Source: Diphasiastrum complanatum (Eukaryota; Streptophyta; Lycopodiopsida; Lycopodiales; Lycopodiaceae). From it: a stretch of 64,000 nt of DNA. The notes under the pieces were generated by a model. The model searched no databases and was not told the DNA's origin. It worked only from the letters and a program-made list of their open reading frames with translations. Of this stretch, positions 1 through 11,579 are shown piece after piece. The stretch spans positions 50,366,195 through 50,430,194 of the forward strand of contig CM055097.1 of the NCBI GenBank assembly GCA_029204225.1. Reading direction: 5' to 3'. Every line of letters begins with the position of its first letter. Within the stretch, counting starts at the first letter, position 1. The position numbers and the translations under genes are program-made.

Positions 1-1
1 T

Positions 2-1250
2 TTGACAATGACACTTCAAAAGGCAATAGATGGAGTCAAAGAGGAAGTAGAAACTTTCGAACGCTATGACGATAATGGTGATTCGGAAAATGCTCTATTT
101 ACTCAAAAGAATAAATCTTCGAAGAAGTCTAAATCTAAGAGGGAGTCGTCTAAGCAGAATGGAAATCGTTCAGATGAATCCAAGACAAATGATCGACAAT
201 CAAGAAAACAATAAAAAAGTTCTGGTGATAGGAAGATTTGCAACAGATGCAAAAGATTAGATCATATAGAAGACAAATCTTGGTTAAATCCAAAGATTGA
301 TTGTATTCATTGTCATAAACGGGGTCATGCAACAATAGACTGTTATCAAAATTCCAGGAACAAGAAGGAGCAGAATCAAAGCGAACCTTCAGATTCAAAT
401 TTTGTCGAAGACAAAGCAGAATGCTCCAGAGCGGCAGAAGACATGACGACAAGAAACTCAACAGCATATGTTTGTGCTGATCTATGTTGTTCATCAAATT
501 CAAAAATTCAAGCAGCAATACTTGATTCAGGAGCCACCTCACATTTTGTTTCCTCAAAACAAATTTTGTCTGAGTACAAGAAGACGAATTATTTGAGATT
601 CATTATACTTGGAGACGGTTCTAAGCATGTAGTTGATGGAACTGGTGTACTGTGGTTAGACACGAATCAGGGTGACAAGAAACTAGAGGAAGTTCTCTAT
701 GTTTCTACTCTTGATAAAGATCTTCTATTCGTAGCAAAGATAGTCGACACAGGAATGTCAGTAACCTTCACAAGGGACTCTTGTAAATTGTTCGATGAAG
801 ATTCTGATAACCTAGTTGCTAAAGGTTACAGAGAAGGTAATTTGTATCACTTGAACATTCAAACTCGAGTCGAATGAGCAAATCAAACTCAAGAATCGAT
901 AGATATTTTGGGGCACAAGAGGTTATGTCACGTGAACATGGAGGCCTTATACCAAGCCAACAAAAGTCAGAGAATAAAAGGAGTTGAAATTAAGAGTCGA
1001 GATATTCGAACTACCTGCGAATCCTGTCTTAACGACAAAATGACTCGAACACCTTTCAGTAAAGATGTTTATAAAGCAACTAAGGTACTGGAAATTATGC
1101 ATTCGGATATTTGTGGACCATTCGAAGTATTGTCTTTAGGTGATGCAAAATACTTTGTAACGTTTATTGATGACTTCAGCAAGTTCGTTGTAGTATACTT
1201 TATTTGTACTAAATCAAAAGCTTTCGAGAAATTCGTTGAGTATACGAAGC
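2..1250 (+). pseudogene. Ty1/copia gag-pol fragment (family A): zinc knuckle, protease, start of integrase
   Basis: Decayed copia polyprotein read in several frames. In order: a lysine/serine-rich gag tail; a CX2CX4HX4C zinc knuckle at 302-343; a pepsin-like retroviral protease with the DSGATS active site at about 524-541; a GAG_pre-integrase stretch (HKRLCHVN, then CESC) at about 912-1030; and the start of the integrase core (HSDICGPF, then FVTFIDDFSKF) at about 1098-1190. Stops and frame changes separate these blocks, so no polyprotein can be made. Similarity ends near 1250, where minus-strand gypsy gag begins; the RNase H end of the same copia resumes at 2295. The closest relative in the window is the copy at 48996-52533. 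Confidence 0.85.
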
Positions 1251-1912
1251 GTCATCGAAGATTTTCGCAAAGTGAACTGCATTCTTGATAGTATGCGGTT
1301 GGTTACGCCGCACTTCAAACTGAAACTTTGTCGGAAGCCCCAAAATAATATGTAACTTCAACAGGATAGGATCGGATCGTGAGGCGAATTGGAGCAAAAT
1401 TTTTTGGAATTCTTGGATATAGGCATCTAATGGCCTAGTACCCATCTGCACGGTGGTGAAACACTACCAATGCTCAAAATCATCCAACACCAGAAGAAAA
1501 GCCGTTTTAAAGGCTTCTTGAAAGGCATCCCATGTAGAAGGGGCACTAGCCCTCTCCTTTAGATCCTGCCACCATGTAAATGCCTTTCTGCGTAAAAACA
1601 TGAGAGCAGAAGTGATCTTCGTATTATTAGACGCATCGTGCATGGAAAAATGACTATTCCATCGATCTAGCCATGACAATACTACATCGGAAAGCCAGTC
1701 CTTCTTTTCCCCAAAAAGAATTCCGAATTAAACATTGGATAAACACCAACGGACCGCAAGTGTGTCGCAGAACGCCACTCTTGCTCGGTCGTGACATGTT
1801 TGGCTTGCATTTCTAAAATTTGGTTTTGCAGCAGATTTAGGGCCAGTACTAGCTGGTTAGCATCTACATCAAGAGGAGGAGGTGGTGAAGACGGTCCTTC
1901 ACCCAAGGGCAT
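1251..1912 (-). pseudogene. Ty3/gypsy gag fragment inserted in copia A
   Basis: Minus-strand remnants of a retrotransposon gag (capsid) gene in three broken pieces. The first (about 1912-1682) has a proline-rich start and a short coiled-coil-like stretch. The second (about 1679-1464) holds the capsid-core pattern with AFTWWQDL. The third (about 1451-1251) continues the core (LDAYIQEFQ). No protease or polymerase follows. It replaces the integrase-to-RNase H part of the plus-strand copia, so it is either a truncated insertion or a filler at a deletion. No target duplication was seen. Confidence 0.7.
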
Positions 1913-2294
1913 AGCAGTGTCTATAGCGCTCTAAGGAAGGAGATAAGAAAAAGCTGCAAGGGCTTCGCAACAAAAGAGCTTAGAGAACTTGAGACAACTA
2001 CTCAAGAAGACTAGGCCTCAATAAGCACCTCAATGATGGAAATGGAGCCTTTACCCCCCATCCCACTTCTTTTCCTTCCAAAAAGACCTTGCCCTAGGGT
2101 GGCATGCCTTATGGTCGCCACCTAGCAAGTACATGGGCCCCAAAAATAAGTGGCATCCCCTTATGGGGTCCACCTACCCTCAGATCACATGGCCACCACC
2201 CTCCCTATGCCACCTCACCCAAGGGTCGCTTGGGTCACGTCCCCACCCACCTTTTGGGTTACCACCTTAGCCTCTTGGAGTATATCGCAACCTC
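1913..2294. other. GC-richer stretch, unassigned
   Basis: About 380 bases between the gypsy gag remnant and the resumed copia. The part from about 2040 to 2280 is clearly richer in G and C than its surroundings, with many CCACC/CACCC runs. It lies just upstream of gypsy gag in that gene's orientation, so it could be leader or LTR sequence of that element, but no matching LTR copy is in the window. No convincing coding sequence seen. Confidence 0.3.
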
Positions 2295-2569
2295 TCAACC
2301 TATAAAGGAAGCAGTATGGTTGAGAAACTTACTTTCAGATGTTTGTCTAAAATAATATGCTCTGACAACTTTATTTTGTGATAATCAAAGTGCCATTGCT
2401 TTATCAACCAACCCCAGATTTCATTCTAGGAGTAAGCACATCGAAATTAAGTATCACTATGTCAAAAGCAAAGCTCCTGACAAATAGATAAACTTGTAAT
2501 ACTATCGAACGCAAGGTATGACAGCTGATGTTTTTACCAAGTGACTAAGCTTGGATGCACATAGAAAGT
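2295..2569 (+). pseudogene. Ty1/copia RNase H C-terminus (family A), cut by gypsy insertion
   Basis: Matches the RNase H end of the family A copy at about 52099-52350 base by base over long runs, including the EAVWLRNL motif, a CDNQSAIALS core, and HSRSKHIEIKYHYV. One in-frame stop is visible at the DVCLK site. The last five bases (2565-2569, AAAGT) are the target duplication of the gypsy element; the copia sequence resumes at 14516. Confidence 0.85.
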
Positions 2570-3376
2570 TGTTGGAAGTATTTCTAGTGAGTGCGGTGGC
2601 TAGATCTACTTACGGGTGTAGTATAGGGATGTAGAGATTTGTCCAGTTTTTAAGTTTCTACAAAAGCTTCAACAAAAATATGAAGGAATGAGAGCACTAA
2701 GGCTTACCCAACTAGTGCCCGAAACAGAAATAAACTAATTAGTAACAACAATGAAAATCCTTGCTAAGGCTTACCCAACTAGCAAGGTGACTAGACTAAT
2801 CCTAGATTAACACCCGAAGGGTAATAAAATGAGATTGCGGCTAATACTAAATAAATAAGCAATAATGAACATGCCACAATAAAACCGATGAAAAGGAGGC
2901 AAGAGGAGGCCCGAGCACCTTCCCTCAAGCTATGCACCTTTCCAAGGGGAACACAAATGAAATAGAATGATAATTCTCCAAAATAGAGAGCAAGATAGCT
3001 TAATCTTAAAAGTGTCATTTATAATGCAAATACCTCTCCTTTTATGGCAAGGAGGGTCTTCCATAAGTAACTACTAACTTATGGGACTAATCTGTTTCTA
3101 GCCTTTCTAGAACTTCTAACTTAGGATTTAGAACTTCAATTTTCTTAACTTAGGACAACTTAAGATAAAATATTTCTAATCTTAAGTTTCCTAAGTCTAA
3201 GTTCTAAATCTAAGTTTAAGCTATTTTATTATTATTTAAGCTTCTACTCATGGACTTACAAAACACATGCCATGGCTTGAAGTTTATTGACAGATACTCA
3301 TACATGGTATTACAAAACACATGCCACGGAGTTTTATTATTTTTTTATTTTCTCTGTGTTAGCACAATTGCTAACA
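2570..3376 (-). repeat. 3' LTR of the gypsy element
   Basis: 807 bp, starting TGTTGG and ending CTAACA on the plus strand. It pairs with 13709-14515 over its whole length with about 3% substitutions and no length difference. Preceded by the AAAGT target duplication. Confidence 0.95.
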
Positions 3377-3390
3377 TTATCCCCCTCCTT
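3377..3390 (-). promoter_or_regulatory. Polypurine tract of the gypsy element
   Basis: On the minus strand a purine run (AAGGAGGGGGATAA) abuts the 3' LTR. This is the expected position of the plus-strand primer for reverse transcription and it confirms the element's orientation. Confidence 0.8.
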
Positions 3391-6375
3391 ATTGGATTGG
3401 TGGTCCCACACCAATCGACACCTTTTCGTCTTGGATTTTTTGTGCTTCTTGGAGGCGAGACTGTTGTTGTCGGGAGTGGTAGATGGTCGTCCCGATGCCC
3501 TCCATCATTTGCCACCATAATTTGTTCAAGAAGGGCATGGGTTTGTAATAATGGAGCATACCCTGGAGAAAATTATGAGTTTTCCATAGCTCCACCATAT
3601 CAACGTGCAAGGTGGAAGTAAGTGCAGCGCGATAATAGAGCCTTGCAACGTTGATATGGTCATTTTGCGTGCGCAAGGGTTTATTGATGTCAAGGGCAAT
3701 TCGGGGTAACCCTCGATCCCAAAAACCTCTGAGTTTTGCCAAAAATGCCACCAGGCCACAATTATCTGCAAAATATCTGACATCGCGATCAGGATTGCCA
3801 TGGTGCTTCTGGTAGAAGACTCGGCAGTTGGTGACCATGTCTTCGGCTAAGTTACCGACATCGACTCATGTGAGCTTAGGCCAAAAGATTCTATTCTTGA
3901 TCTTGGTGACAGGAAACGGTTCTCGCCTCACTACTGGATAGTAATAAGGATTGGTACGCATGTAGGAGGGAGCTTCGAGATACCATGCCATCGAGGTCTT
4001 ACTTTGCAGGAAGAGCTGATGGCGCCAGAGAGGTTGTGGATCCAGGAGTTTGACTGTTGTTTTATGTGTTTGACACTGGTCCAAATCTGACAGTATGTAG
4101 TCACCTCGCTCTTTCGTTGTTGGGTACTTTTTTGCAAACTCCTGAGAGACGCGCAATTCCTTGCTTGGTTCTGTGGGCGTGATTTTGTGCTAGATGGGGG
4201 GGGGCTTCAGAGGCAATCTTGTGTGCGGTTTGTGGATCGGGATCAGGAGATAGAGGAAGCGAGGGGTTAGCTTCTACAATGCATTATGATTCAGGTGAAA
4301 AATGTCGTGGAATGAAGGTGGAGTTAGTGTTGTCGAGGGCGCAGTGGAATGGAAAAGAAAATGTTGGGAGCTAGTACCCCCAGAGCCCGATGGATTGGTT
4401 GGTGTTTGAGCTCCTTGCCCCAAGGTTTGGCTTTGAAATGCAGAGCCTTGAGTTGCAGGAGGAGGCTGTTGAAATCCTGCGCCATCTCCACCATCATGTC
4501 CATCAAGGTGGTACCCCGAATCATGAATATGGACGTGTTTTGCATGAATTGATGGTGTCGACTGGACAGCAGCCTTTAAGCGTTCTTCCAAGGTGGCTAT
4601 GTGCTCGTTTAGGGCCTCGACGGAAGCAATGCATGATTGTTGTGATTTTGCATGTTGCTCCATCGTCGCTTTCAGCTTTTGGGCCAGCGTTTGATAGGCC
4701 ACCACTGGAATGGCAGTTCCCTCAGGGATAGCTGGTGGTGCGAAGTCGTTGAAGTCCACCATTTCCAACTGTTCCTTCATAGAGGAACATGCTGCTTGTG
4801 AATCTGCTATAGCCTCATCCTTCTCAGCTTTGAGGGTATCGATGGTTTGCTGCATGTTGGATACCTTCAGTTGGAGTTGGTTCTGAAGATGGATTAGCAT
4901 CTACTGCTGTTGTTGATTGTAATTCGTGAGATTTTGGATCTGCAGCTGTTGTTGTTTGGTTTCCTCCTCCAGCCTTGCTTTTTCTTTCTGAAGGCCGGCC
5001 ATAGCACCATCGTCAAATTGTCGCATGGTGTGTTGTCTCCCTAGGGTGCCGAATATATTGTATTGGAGCTCATTCACCAACCATACCGCTTTTTGTGCTG
5101 TAAAGGGTAGCTGCTCCCAAGGACCAATGTCAGGTAGGTTTCGTGTGTAGTTAGGATACGACATGGGGTTAAATGGTAGAAAATCAGGAGCAGGGCTAGA
5201 CGGAGGTGTAGGAAAGACAGGGAGAGGTGATTGTGGATTGAGGGGTGGGGAGAGACTACGTGGCGGAGATTGTGAGATTGGGTTAGTGGTGACAGTGGTT
5301 GATTAGAGTGCAGTTAGTAATTGTAAGCAAGGGATGGAGAGGAGATTGTTTGTGTGGACATAATCATGCCCATAGGATCAGAGCCAGAAGTGCTTGTTGT
5401 TTCGGAGCTACCTGCTGCTGCTGTTACTGCTTTTCGGCGTTGTTGGGCCTGGTGAAGTAAGGTCGCCTACTGCTCTAGGACCTCCTTTGGGACCTGATAT
5501 GATTTAAGTCTCCCTTCGGATTCAGCATATTCTATCCCGATGTCGCTGGAGAGAATGTCTTGTGGGACATCTGCTTCGGTACTGACGGCCTTCCCTTTCT
5601 GCTTCTTAGTAGGTGGGGCTGGTGAGACTGGTTCTGCTGTCGGTTACGGGATGGCTCGCTTTTTTGTGCTTGGATAAACAACATCCAGCTCCTTGATGGC
5701 AGCAGTAGCCTTAGACCCCAATTGCCTGGTGACCAACATGTGGAGGAGATACCCACATTTGGTAGTTGATTTGCGGGCTTTCAGGGCTCCGCACAGTTCT
5801 CCGCTACCTTCTCAGCCCACTTATAATTTTGAGTGGGGTCGTCCATGGTGAGGGTGAGAGAGAAGAGATCGCTCGGTGGAATGCGATCCATCTTGGTGGT
5901 ATGTACTGCAGCCATGGTGACGATGATCTCTGAGGTGGCCCGTAGATGGGGATCCGTGATGAGTCGGATAGCAATCTCGTCGTTGGTTTGGGCAATGGTT
6001 TTGTCATCGTCTGTCAAAAACTTGGTGAAGTACTTGGCATCATAACTGGTGCCCTTGCCATGGATTGTCTCTTCGAGATTAGGAAAGCCGACACTCTGAA
6101 GATCCGTAGGAGAGACGTTGATAATAGACTAGCTACCATGGTTGTAAGCCGGAAAGTTTGGAACTCATCCGAATAGGTCGAGTAAGCTGCTCGGATGAGG
6201 CTCTCGCTCTGCTGGTCCCAGAAAAGTGTTAGATCAAAACCAAGGTTGATGAGGATATTCTGGAAAGTGTGAGCTGCTCGATGTAATTCTTAAGAGAGAT
6301 CATGATTATATCCCCTGAATAAGGACGAGGGGATTTATGGCGGTGCAAGCTTAGTGAGGAATCACGGGAAGCCAT
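3391..6375 (-). pseudogene. Extra ORF region of gypsy element between pol and 3' LTR, coiled-coil, function unknown
   Basis: About 3 kb of degraded coding sequence in sense with gag-pol. A plausible start is the ATG at 6375 (MASRDSSLSL). Recognisable blocks in order: a short N-terminal part ending by 6229; about 6017-5781; a Pro/Ser/Thr-rich stretch with an NLS-like PPTKKQKGK near 5600; a block at 5164-4901 ending in Q-rich sequence; a strong coiled coil with heptad-like Glu/Lys/Leu at about 4900-4560; a His/Gly/Pro-rich linker; and a globular-looking block with many aromatic residues at about 4156-3391. At least three stops and a frameshift break it. I see no signal peptide or transmembrane segment, so it does not look like an envelope gene. 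Tat-lineage elements often carry an additional ORF in this interval; whether this one is related is unknown. Confidence 0.6.
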
Positions 6376-6507
6376 GGCAGTAGTGATTTTAGATTGCTCT
6401 GAAAATTTTGAAAATTTTAAAAAAATTTGGCATGAACTCGAGAGCAGCAATCTAAAATGATCTCGTGGAGAAAGGCTGGAGAACTATATATAGACTTTTT
6501 TGGGCAG

Positions 6508-6860
6508 GAATTCGCAACTTCACCCAGAATTCGTCCTCAGTGTCCACAATTTGGTAATGATGGTCGTGAATTTTGAGGAAGCATTTTGAGGGCCCGCGAA
6601 TTCCTGTAAGTGATTTGTGCTGGCCAAAAGAGGGAAAATGTTTGATAGTGCAAAAATGTATCTGATCATAATTTGCGAAGGTAACAGAGAAATCGTGAGG
6701 ATCAATTTGAGCTCCTGCGAATTGTCTGCGAATTCTGAGCATGGGTATCTGATGAAGAAAACTCCATTTTTTTTTATTTTTTTGATATTTTTTTTCTGAG
6801 ACAAAATTTGCGGAGGCAAAAAATGAATCGTTCTCTGTAAAAAAGGGGTCAGACGAATTC
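6508..6860. repeat. GAATTCG/CGAATTC motif cluster in pol-to-extra-ORF spacer
   Basis: The spacer between integrase and the extra ORF (6376-7046) has no credible gene. It carries the core GAATTC extended by CG or GC on one side at 6508-6515, 6527-6533, 6596-6603, 6728-6735 and 6854-6860, with a partial copy at 6717-6723. The same motif is clustered in the element's 5' leader. It is much rarer in the coding parts. Confidence 0.6.
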
Positions 6861-7046
6861 TATCTAAGATGATGTGAAAACATTTTGTCTAAAACTAATG
6901 ACTTTTGTGGTTTTCTCAGAGAAGACTGATCTGATAGTATCTTGATAGGTGGAACAGCAAATCACAACAAAAATGGTGTCAAAATGGCATACAAATAATA
7001 AAAAAGAGAGAAGAAGAAAAAAAAATAAACAGTAGAGAAAAAGCAA

Positions 7047-8276
7047 CTAATACATATCAAGATAAAAGCAACATTCATTGTACTTTCTCAGTCGACTCCC
7101 ATTGACCACAGTGTCGAGGACATCGCCTTGAAGGGTTTGGAATTGAACATATCCAGAGGCAAAGATTTTTTTTATGACGTAAGATCCTTGGCCTGAAAAT
7201 TTCAGTTTGCCTTTGAAGGCTTTGGCCTGGTATACCAGGACCTTATCGCCCACCTGGAAATCTCGAAGTTTCAAGGATCGATCATGCCATGCTTTTGGTC
7301 GTCGTTTGTGAAGTTGTTGAGCATGGATGCTGATCCGTCGTGTTTCACAGAGTTGCTCTAGATGGAATAACCTATTTGCTAGATTCTGAGGAGTATCGAG
7401 CTCAAGGTTGTAGGCTACTCGAAGGGAGGGAATATGGAATTCCACAGGCATAACGACTTCTTAACCATATGTGAGCTGGAAGGGGGTTAAGACTGTAGCT
7501 CGTTTCGGGGTAGTGCGATAAGCCCAGAGAGCAGCATGGAGTTTAAGTTCCCAATCAGATCGGCTGGATTCGATGGTTTTGGTGAGAATGCCACATAGGA
7601 TTTTATTGGTGGATTTTGCCTAGCCATTGCAGCGTGGATAGTATGGGGAACTTTTGCGATGTACCACAAAAAATTTGGAAAGAAGATCTGCTATGACAGA
7701 GTTAAGGAAATGTGTTCCCCTATCACTGATAAGCTCTAGAGGACATCCGAACCAAACTATAACCTGTTCATACAGAAATGTGGTGGTGGAACGAGCATCA
7801 GCATTGCGAACAACTCTTGCTTCAGCCCATTTGGTACAGTAGTCCGTAGCTACTATGATGTAACGAGATTGTGTGTGTCGAGCAGCAGGACTAATAGGTC
7901 CAACATAATCAATTTCCCATTTTTGGAAAGCTTGATCAGTGGTTACAGGATGTAAAGGCATGTAGTCTATTTTTTGAAAGCGTTTTGTGCGTTGGCAGAC
8001 ATCACAAGCCTTAGTGTAATTGTGCATATCCTTGAAGAGTGTTGGCCACCAGAAATCGGCCAAGAGGATTTTCTTAGCAGTTGTTTCAGAAGAGAAATGG
8101 CCGGCACCAATACCTTCATGAGTGAGGGAAATTACAGAGGGGATTTCTCCTTCAGCAAGACAACATCGAATAATTTCATCTAACCCTTGCTTGTAGAGTT
8201 GTCCTACAATTAACGTATAAGGTTTAGTTTTGAGGACCAACGCTCGTTGTTCGGGTTTAGAGAAGGAAGGATCCAT
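7047..8276 (-). pseudogene. Ty3/gypsy integrase (catalytic Glu replaced by Lys)
   Basis: Zinc-binding HHCC domain (HEGIGAGH, then CDVC) followed by the rve core. The first Asp is in EIDYVGP (7908-7910) and the second in SDRGTHF (7722-7724). The residue exactly 36 codons on, which should be the catalytic Glu, is Lys (7614-7616), and a TAG stop lies two codons before it (7620-7622). The C-terminal region (7451-7047) resumes in another segment with the DFQVGDKVLVY motif typical of integrase tails; no chromodomain seen. In the family, integrase inserts the cDNA copy into host DNA; this copy cannot. Confidence 0.9.
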
Positions 8277-8467
8277 CTGCCTTGAAGTTAAATATTTGAC
8301 AATTTCTTTAGCCCATATAGGTGTAGAGTCAACTTGGAAAAGGATTGCATCTGGTAAATCATCGTTGACGCCTTGATCAGGGGTAGGAAGATAAGGAATT
8401 CGGGATAGATGATCTGCTAAAAAATGCTAAACTCCCTTACGAACCACGATCCTAAACTCAAATTCTC

Positions 8468-9695
8468 TCAATAATAGGATCCATCTAGTAATACGACCTG
8501 TGGTGCAGGTCTTGTTGATGAGAAACAACAGTGCTTGATGATCAGTGAAGAATGCAAAGATTTTTCTAGAAGATAATGGCGAAAATTCTGAACCGCATAT
8601 ACCATTGCCAAGGCTTCGCGTTCGGTGGTGGTATAATTGACCTCAGCAGGTATCAATTGTCGACTAAGAAACGAATTGGATAATCTTTTTTGAATTCTCC
8701 TGGTTGGGTGAGCACTGCTCCAATGGCATATTTGGATGCATCGGTATGCACATGGAATTCTTTAGAATAATCAGGAGCCCGGAGGATGGGTGCTTTGGTA
8801 AGGGCTTCTTTGAGTTGATTGAAGCGACGCGTTGTTCATCCGTCCATTTGGGAACTACAACTACTTTGTAGATTAATCGGGCTTTGTTAGCGAAATTGAA
8901 AATAAAGCACCGATAGTAGTTGGCGTGGCCAAGGAAGGAGTAAACTTCACGTATCGTACGCAGTTTCGATATATTTTGAGTGATAAGGATCTTTTCAGGA
9001 TCAGTGGCAATTCCATTTCGTGAGATAATATGTCCTAACACAATACCATGGGTTACCCAAATCTGGCATTTTTTAGGATTAAGAGAAATACCAAAGCGTT
9101 GACATTGGATAAAAATTTTTTTGAGCACAGACAGATGACGTTTTTCTTCGGAATGTGCTCCTAAATCATCCAAGTAAACTTCTAATGTATCGCCCATCTG
9201 TTCAGAAAAGGCCGCTTGCATAACACATTGGAAGGTGCTAGGAGCATTGCAGAGCCCAAAAGACATGACTTTCAAGCAGAAGGTTCTCCATTCTGTGGCA
9301 AAGGTGGTTTTGTGTTGATCTTTTTCAGTGATTTGGATCATATTATATCCGCTAAAGCCATCTAAGAAGGAGTAAGCCTCATCTCCTGCTAGATTTTCTA
9401 AGATGGATTCTCCGAAAGGTAATGGAAAATGATCTCGTTCAGTGACGGCGTTAAGTTTCTTAAAATCGACACAGATCCGAAGTTTCTCATTTTTCTTGGG
9501 GACGATGACAATTGGGGAGACCCACTCAGTATGTTCAATTTCATATATAAATTCCGCATCTAAAAGGCGTTGTAATTCTTCTTTGATCTTGGCCTTATAG
9601 TTGGGATTGCATCTGTACGGACGACTCGCAGTGGGCCTCGCACCCAGTTTAAGTGAGATACGATGCACAGCTACTTGGGGTGAGACGCCTTTCAT
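8468..9695 (-). pseudogene. Ty3/gypsy reverse transcriptase and RNase H
   Basis: Reverse transcriptase domain with the expected landmarks: VPKKNEKLRICVDFKKLN, FPLPF, FLDGFSGYNMI, FGLCNAPSTFQ, the intact YLDD active site at 9165-9176, and GHIISRNGI. The open frame runs to 8664 but leaves the family pattern near 8850, indicating a frameshift in the connection/RNase H region. RNase H resumes at about 8656-8468 (NYTTTEREALAMVYAVQNFRHYL). The family copies element RNA into cDNA in the cytoplasm. Confidence 0.92.
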
Positions 9696-9707
9696 GTCTT
9701 TATAGGT

Positions 9708-11363
9708 CTAGACAAAGATATGTCGATATTTTCGCAGGAGCTTTTCATGCCGTCTTCGTTGTTCGCGATTGAGATGAGCTCCGATGTGGACAAGATATTC
9801 GTTGGTTTCATTTGGCTCACTCAGGGAAAGGGTTATGGTTTGTGCAGAGCCTTTGTAGGGTGAATTACCAGTGGGCTCACGTTGAGCTTGGGGTAATTTG
9901 ATTGTGACATCCTCGATCATATAGTCCTTGAAGTATGTAGGAACATCATGGGCTGGAGATTCGAGGGGGGCCTTGTCTTTATCTTGCCGAGATGGTGCTT
10001 TTTCAGGGATGGGTGTAGGGCTAGAGGCAATCTCAAGAACTTCTCGAACAGTTGTGAGGTCACCCGGTTGTTGAATTTGAAGTGGTTTTTTTGTTTTCTC
10101 TTTCATAGTATGACCACGTAGTTGAGGTTTTGGTGGTGGAGAGATAGTGGGTATGTCATGGAGGATCTCGTCATCAATTTGAAAGATAGTCTCCTCCTCA
10201 CATAGATCCCATGGATAGTGTGGGCGTTTGGGATGGTAGAATTTTGTCTCAGGTTTTTACTTGCAACCTTGGCAACTGATTCCACCTTGGAAGCATGTTG
10301 CGAATAGGTCTTCAGGGGAAGTGCTTCCATATAGTTGAGGATCTGAATATCAGAGATGTCCATATCTTCTGGGCAATTCTGAATTCATAAGACGTTCTCG
10401 TCATCAATGAATAAATCGTCTGATTCATTAGTAGGTAGCCATGCAACATTTAGTAGCTCATCATGGTGTAGAAGAATATCGATAAAATTGATATTGATGA
10501 TGGGTGTATCCAGATCAGGTAATTGGTCGTGATCGATCGGGTGTGGAGAGGTACAATTATCCTGATGTTGAGCATAGTAATCAACATTCACACAATCAAT
10601 GGTAGCTAGACTGTGACTCCAGTTTATGATATCAATAGATTTAACATAATGACCTTTTTTGTGGCTGGACTGGTATGGCTCAAATACTGAGTTGGTGGTT
10701 GAGGATCCCTCATCATATATGCGTGCAGGTTTGGGTTTACCGGTTGAGTCAATTGTGACAAAATTGTCACGATTACCAAAAGTGACTCAGCCTTTGCTCC
10801 AGTCATAAACGACTCGTGCATTGGTGAGCCACGGACGACCAAGTAGAGGCATTATTGGGAATATCAGGTACTACAAGGTCAACGGAAAATTTGAGTCCTC
10901 CTAGTTTGATCAGCACATGCAGAAGGAAACCGGTAGGTCGGACCACACTTTGATCAGCCATTCGAAGCTGACAAGTAGGTTTGGCTAGCTTGTCTCTCAG
11001 ATTCCATTCCATCATGAGGGATGTGGAAATGATATTAACCCCAAAACCTCCATTGAGTACTGCTAAAACTTCACGGGATTGATGATGGGTAGCTGGGATT
11101 TTCATGTTGCCTCGTTCGCTGAGTGGATTGGTTAGATGTAAGGGCATTTCAGGCAACTCATCAATAGTGATGGTGCTATTGGATTGGATCTGTTGTTTCC
11201 ATTGGCCAGGATGCTGCCAGAGGACATGGAAGGGAAGAGTGACATTGGCTTGTAGTAAATCTCCCCAAACTTCGGTACCTTCAAGGGTTTTGCTTTTAAA
11301 GGGCTTGTGAGGTACTTTATGGGAAGAGGAAGAGTGTTGGTCGGCATACGGATTTGCTGGCAA
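9708..11363 (-). pseudogene. Ty3/gypsy protease and pol N-terminal linker (catalytic Asp replaced by Asn)
   Basis: The aspartic protease region lies at about 11100-10790. The active-site tripeptide normally starting with Asp reads NGG (Asn codon 11052-11054, in VLNGGFGVNI), a loss-of-function change. The downstream LLGRPWL flap-side motif is present but in another frame, placing a frameshift near 10855. The segment from 10800 to 9708 is the poorly conserved linker before reverse transcriptase, in three broken pieces. Pro/Gln-rich gag-pol boundary sequence lies upstream, at 11363-11130. Confidence 0.8.
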
Positions 11364-11579
11364 TACTCATGATGCAGCCGAATTTCTTCAGATGGGTGGG
11401 GATAAACTATCGGGGTTGAATCATCACTTGGAGGAACAACCTGCGTTTGAGTTTTGTTGGGTGCAAGTGTAGGGGCTTGGCGTTGGGTTTGTGCCCGAGT
11501 CAAGACCCAAGCAGGATGAGTTTCAACTGGTAAAGTTTCTACTTGCACTGAACAAACTAGAGCAGCAGGTTTGGATCGG

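Noticed and set aside
3391-6375. Gypsy extra ORF as an envelope-like gene
   Set aside because: No signal peptide, transmembrane segment or furin-like site could be seen; coiled coil and Q-rich sequence fit a different kind of protein.
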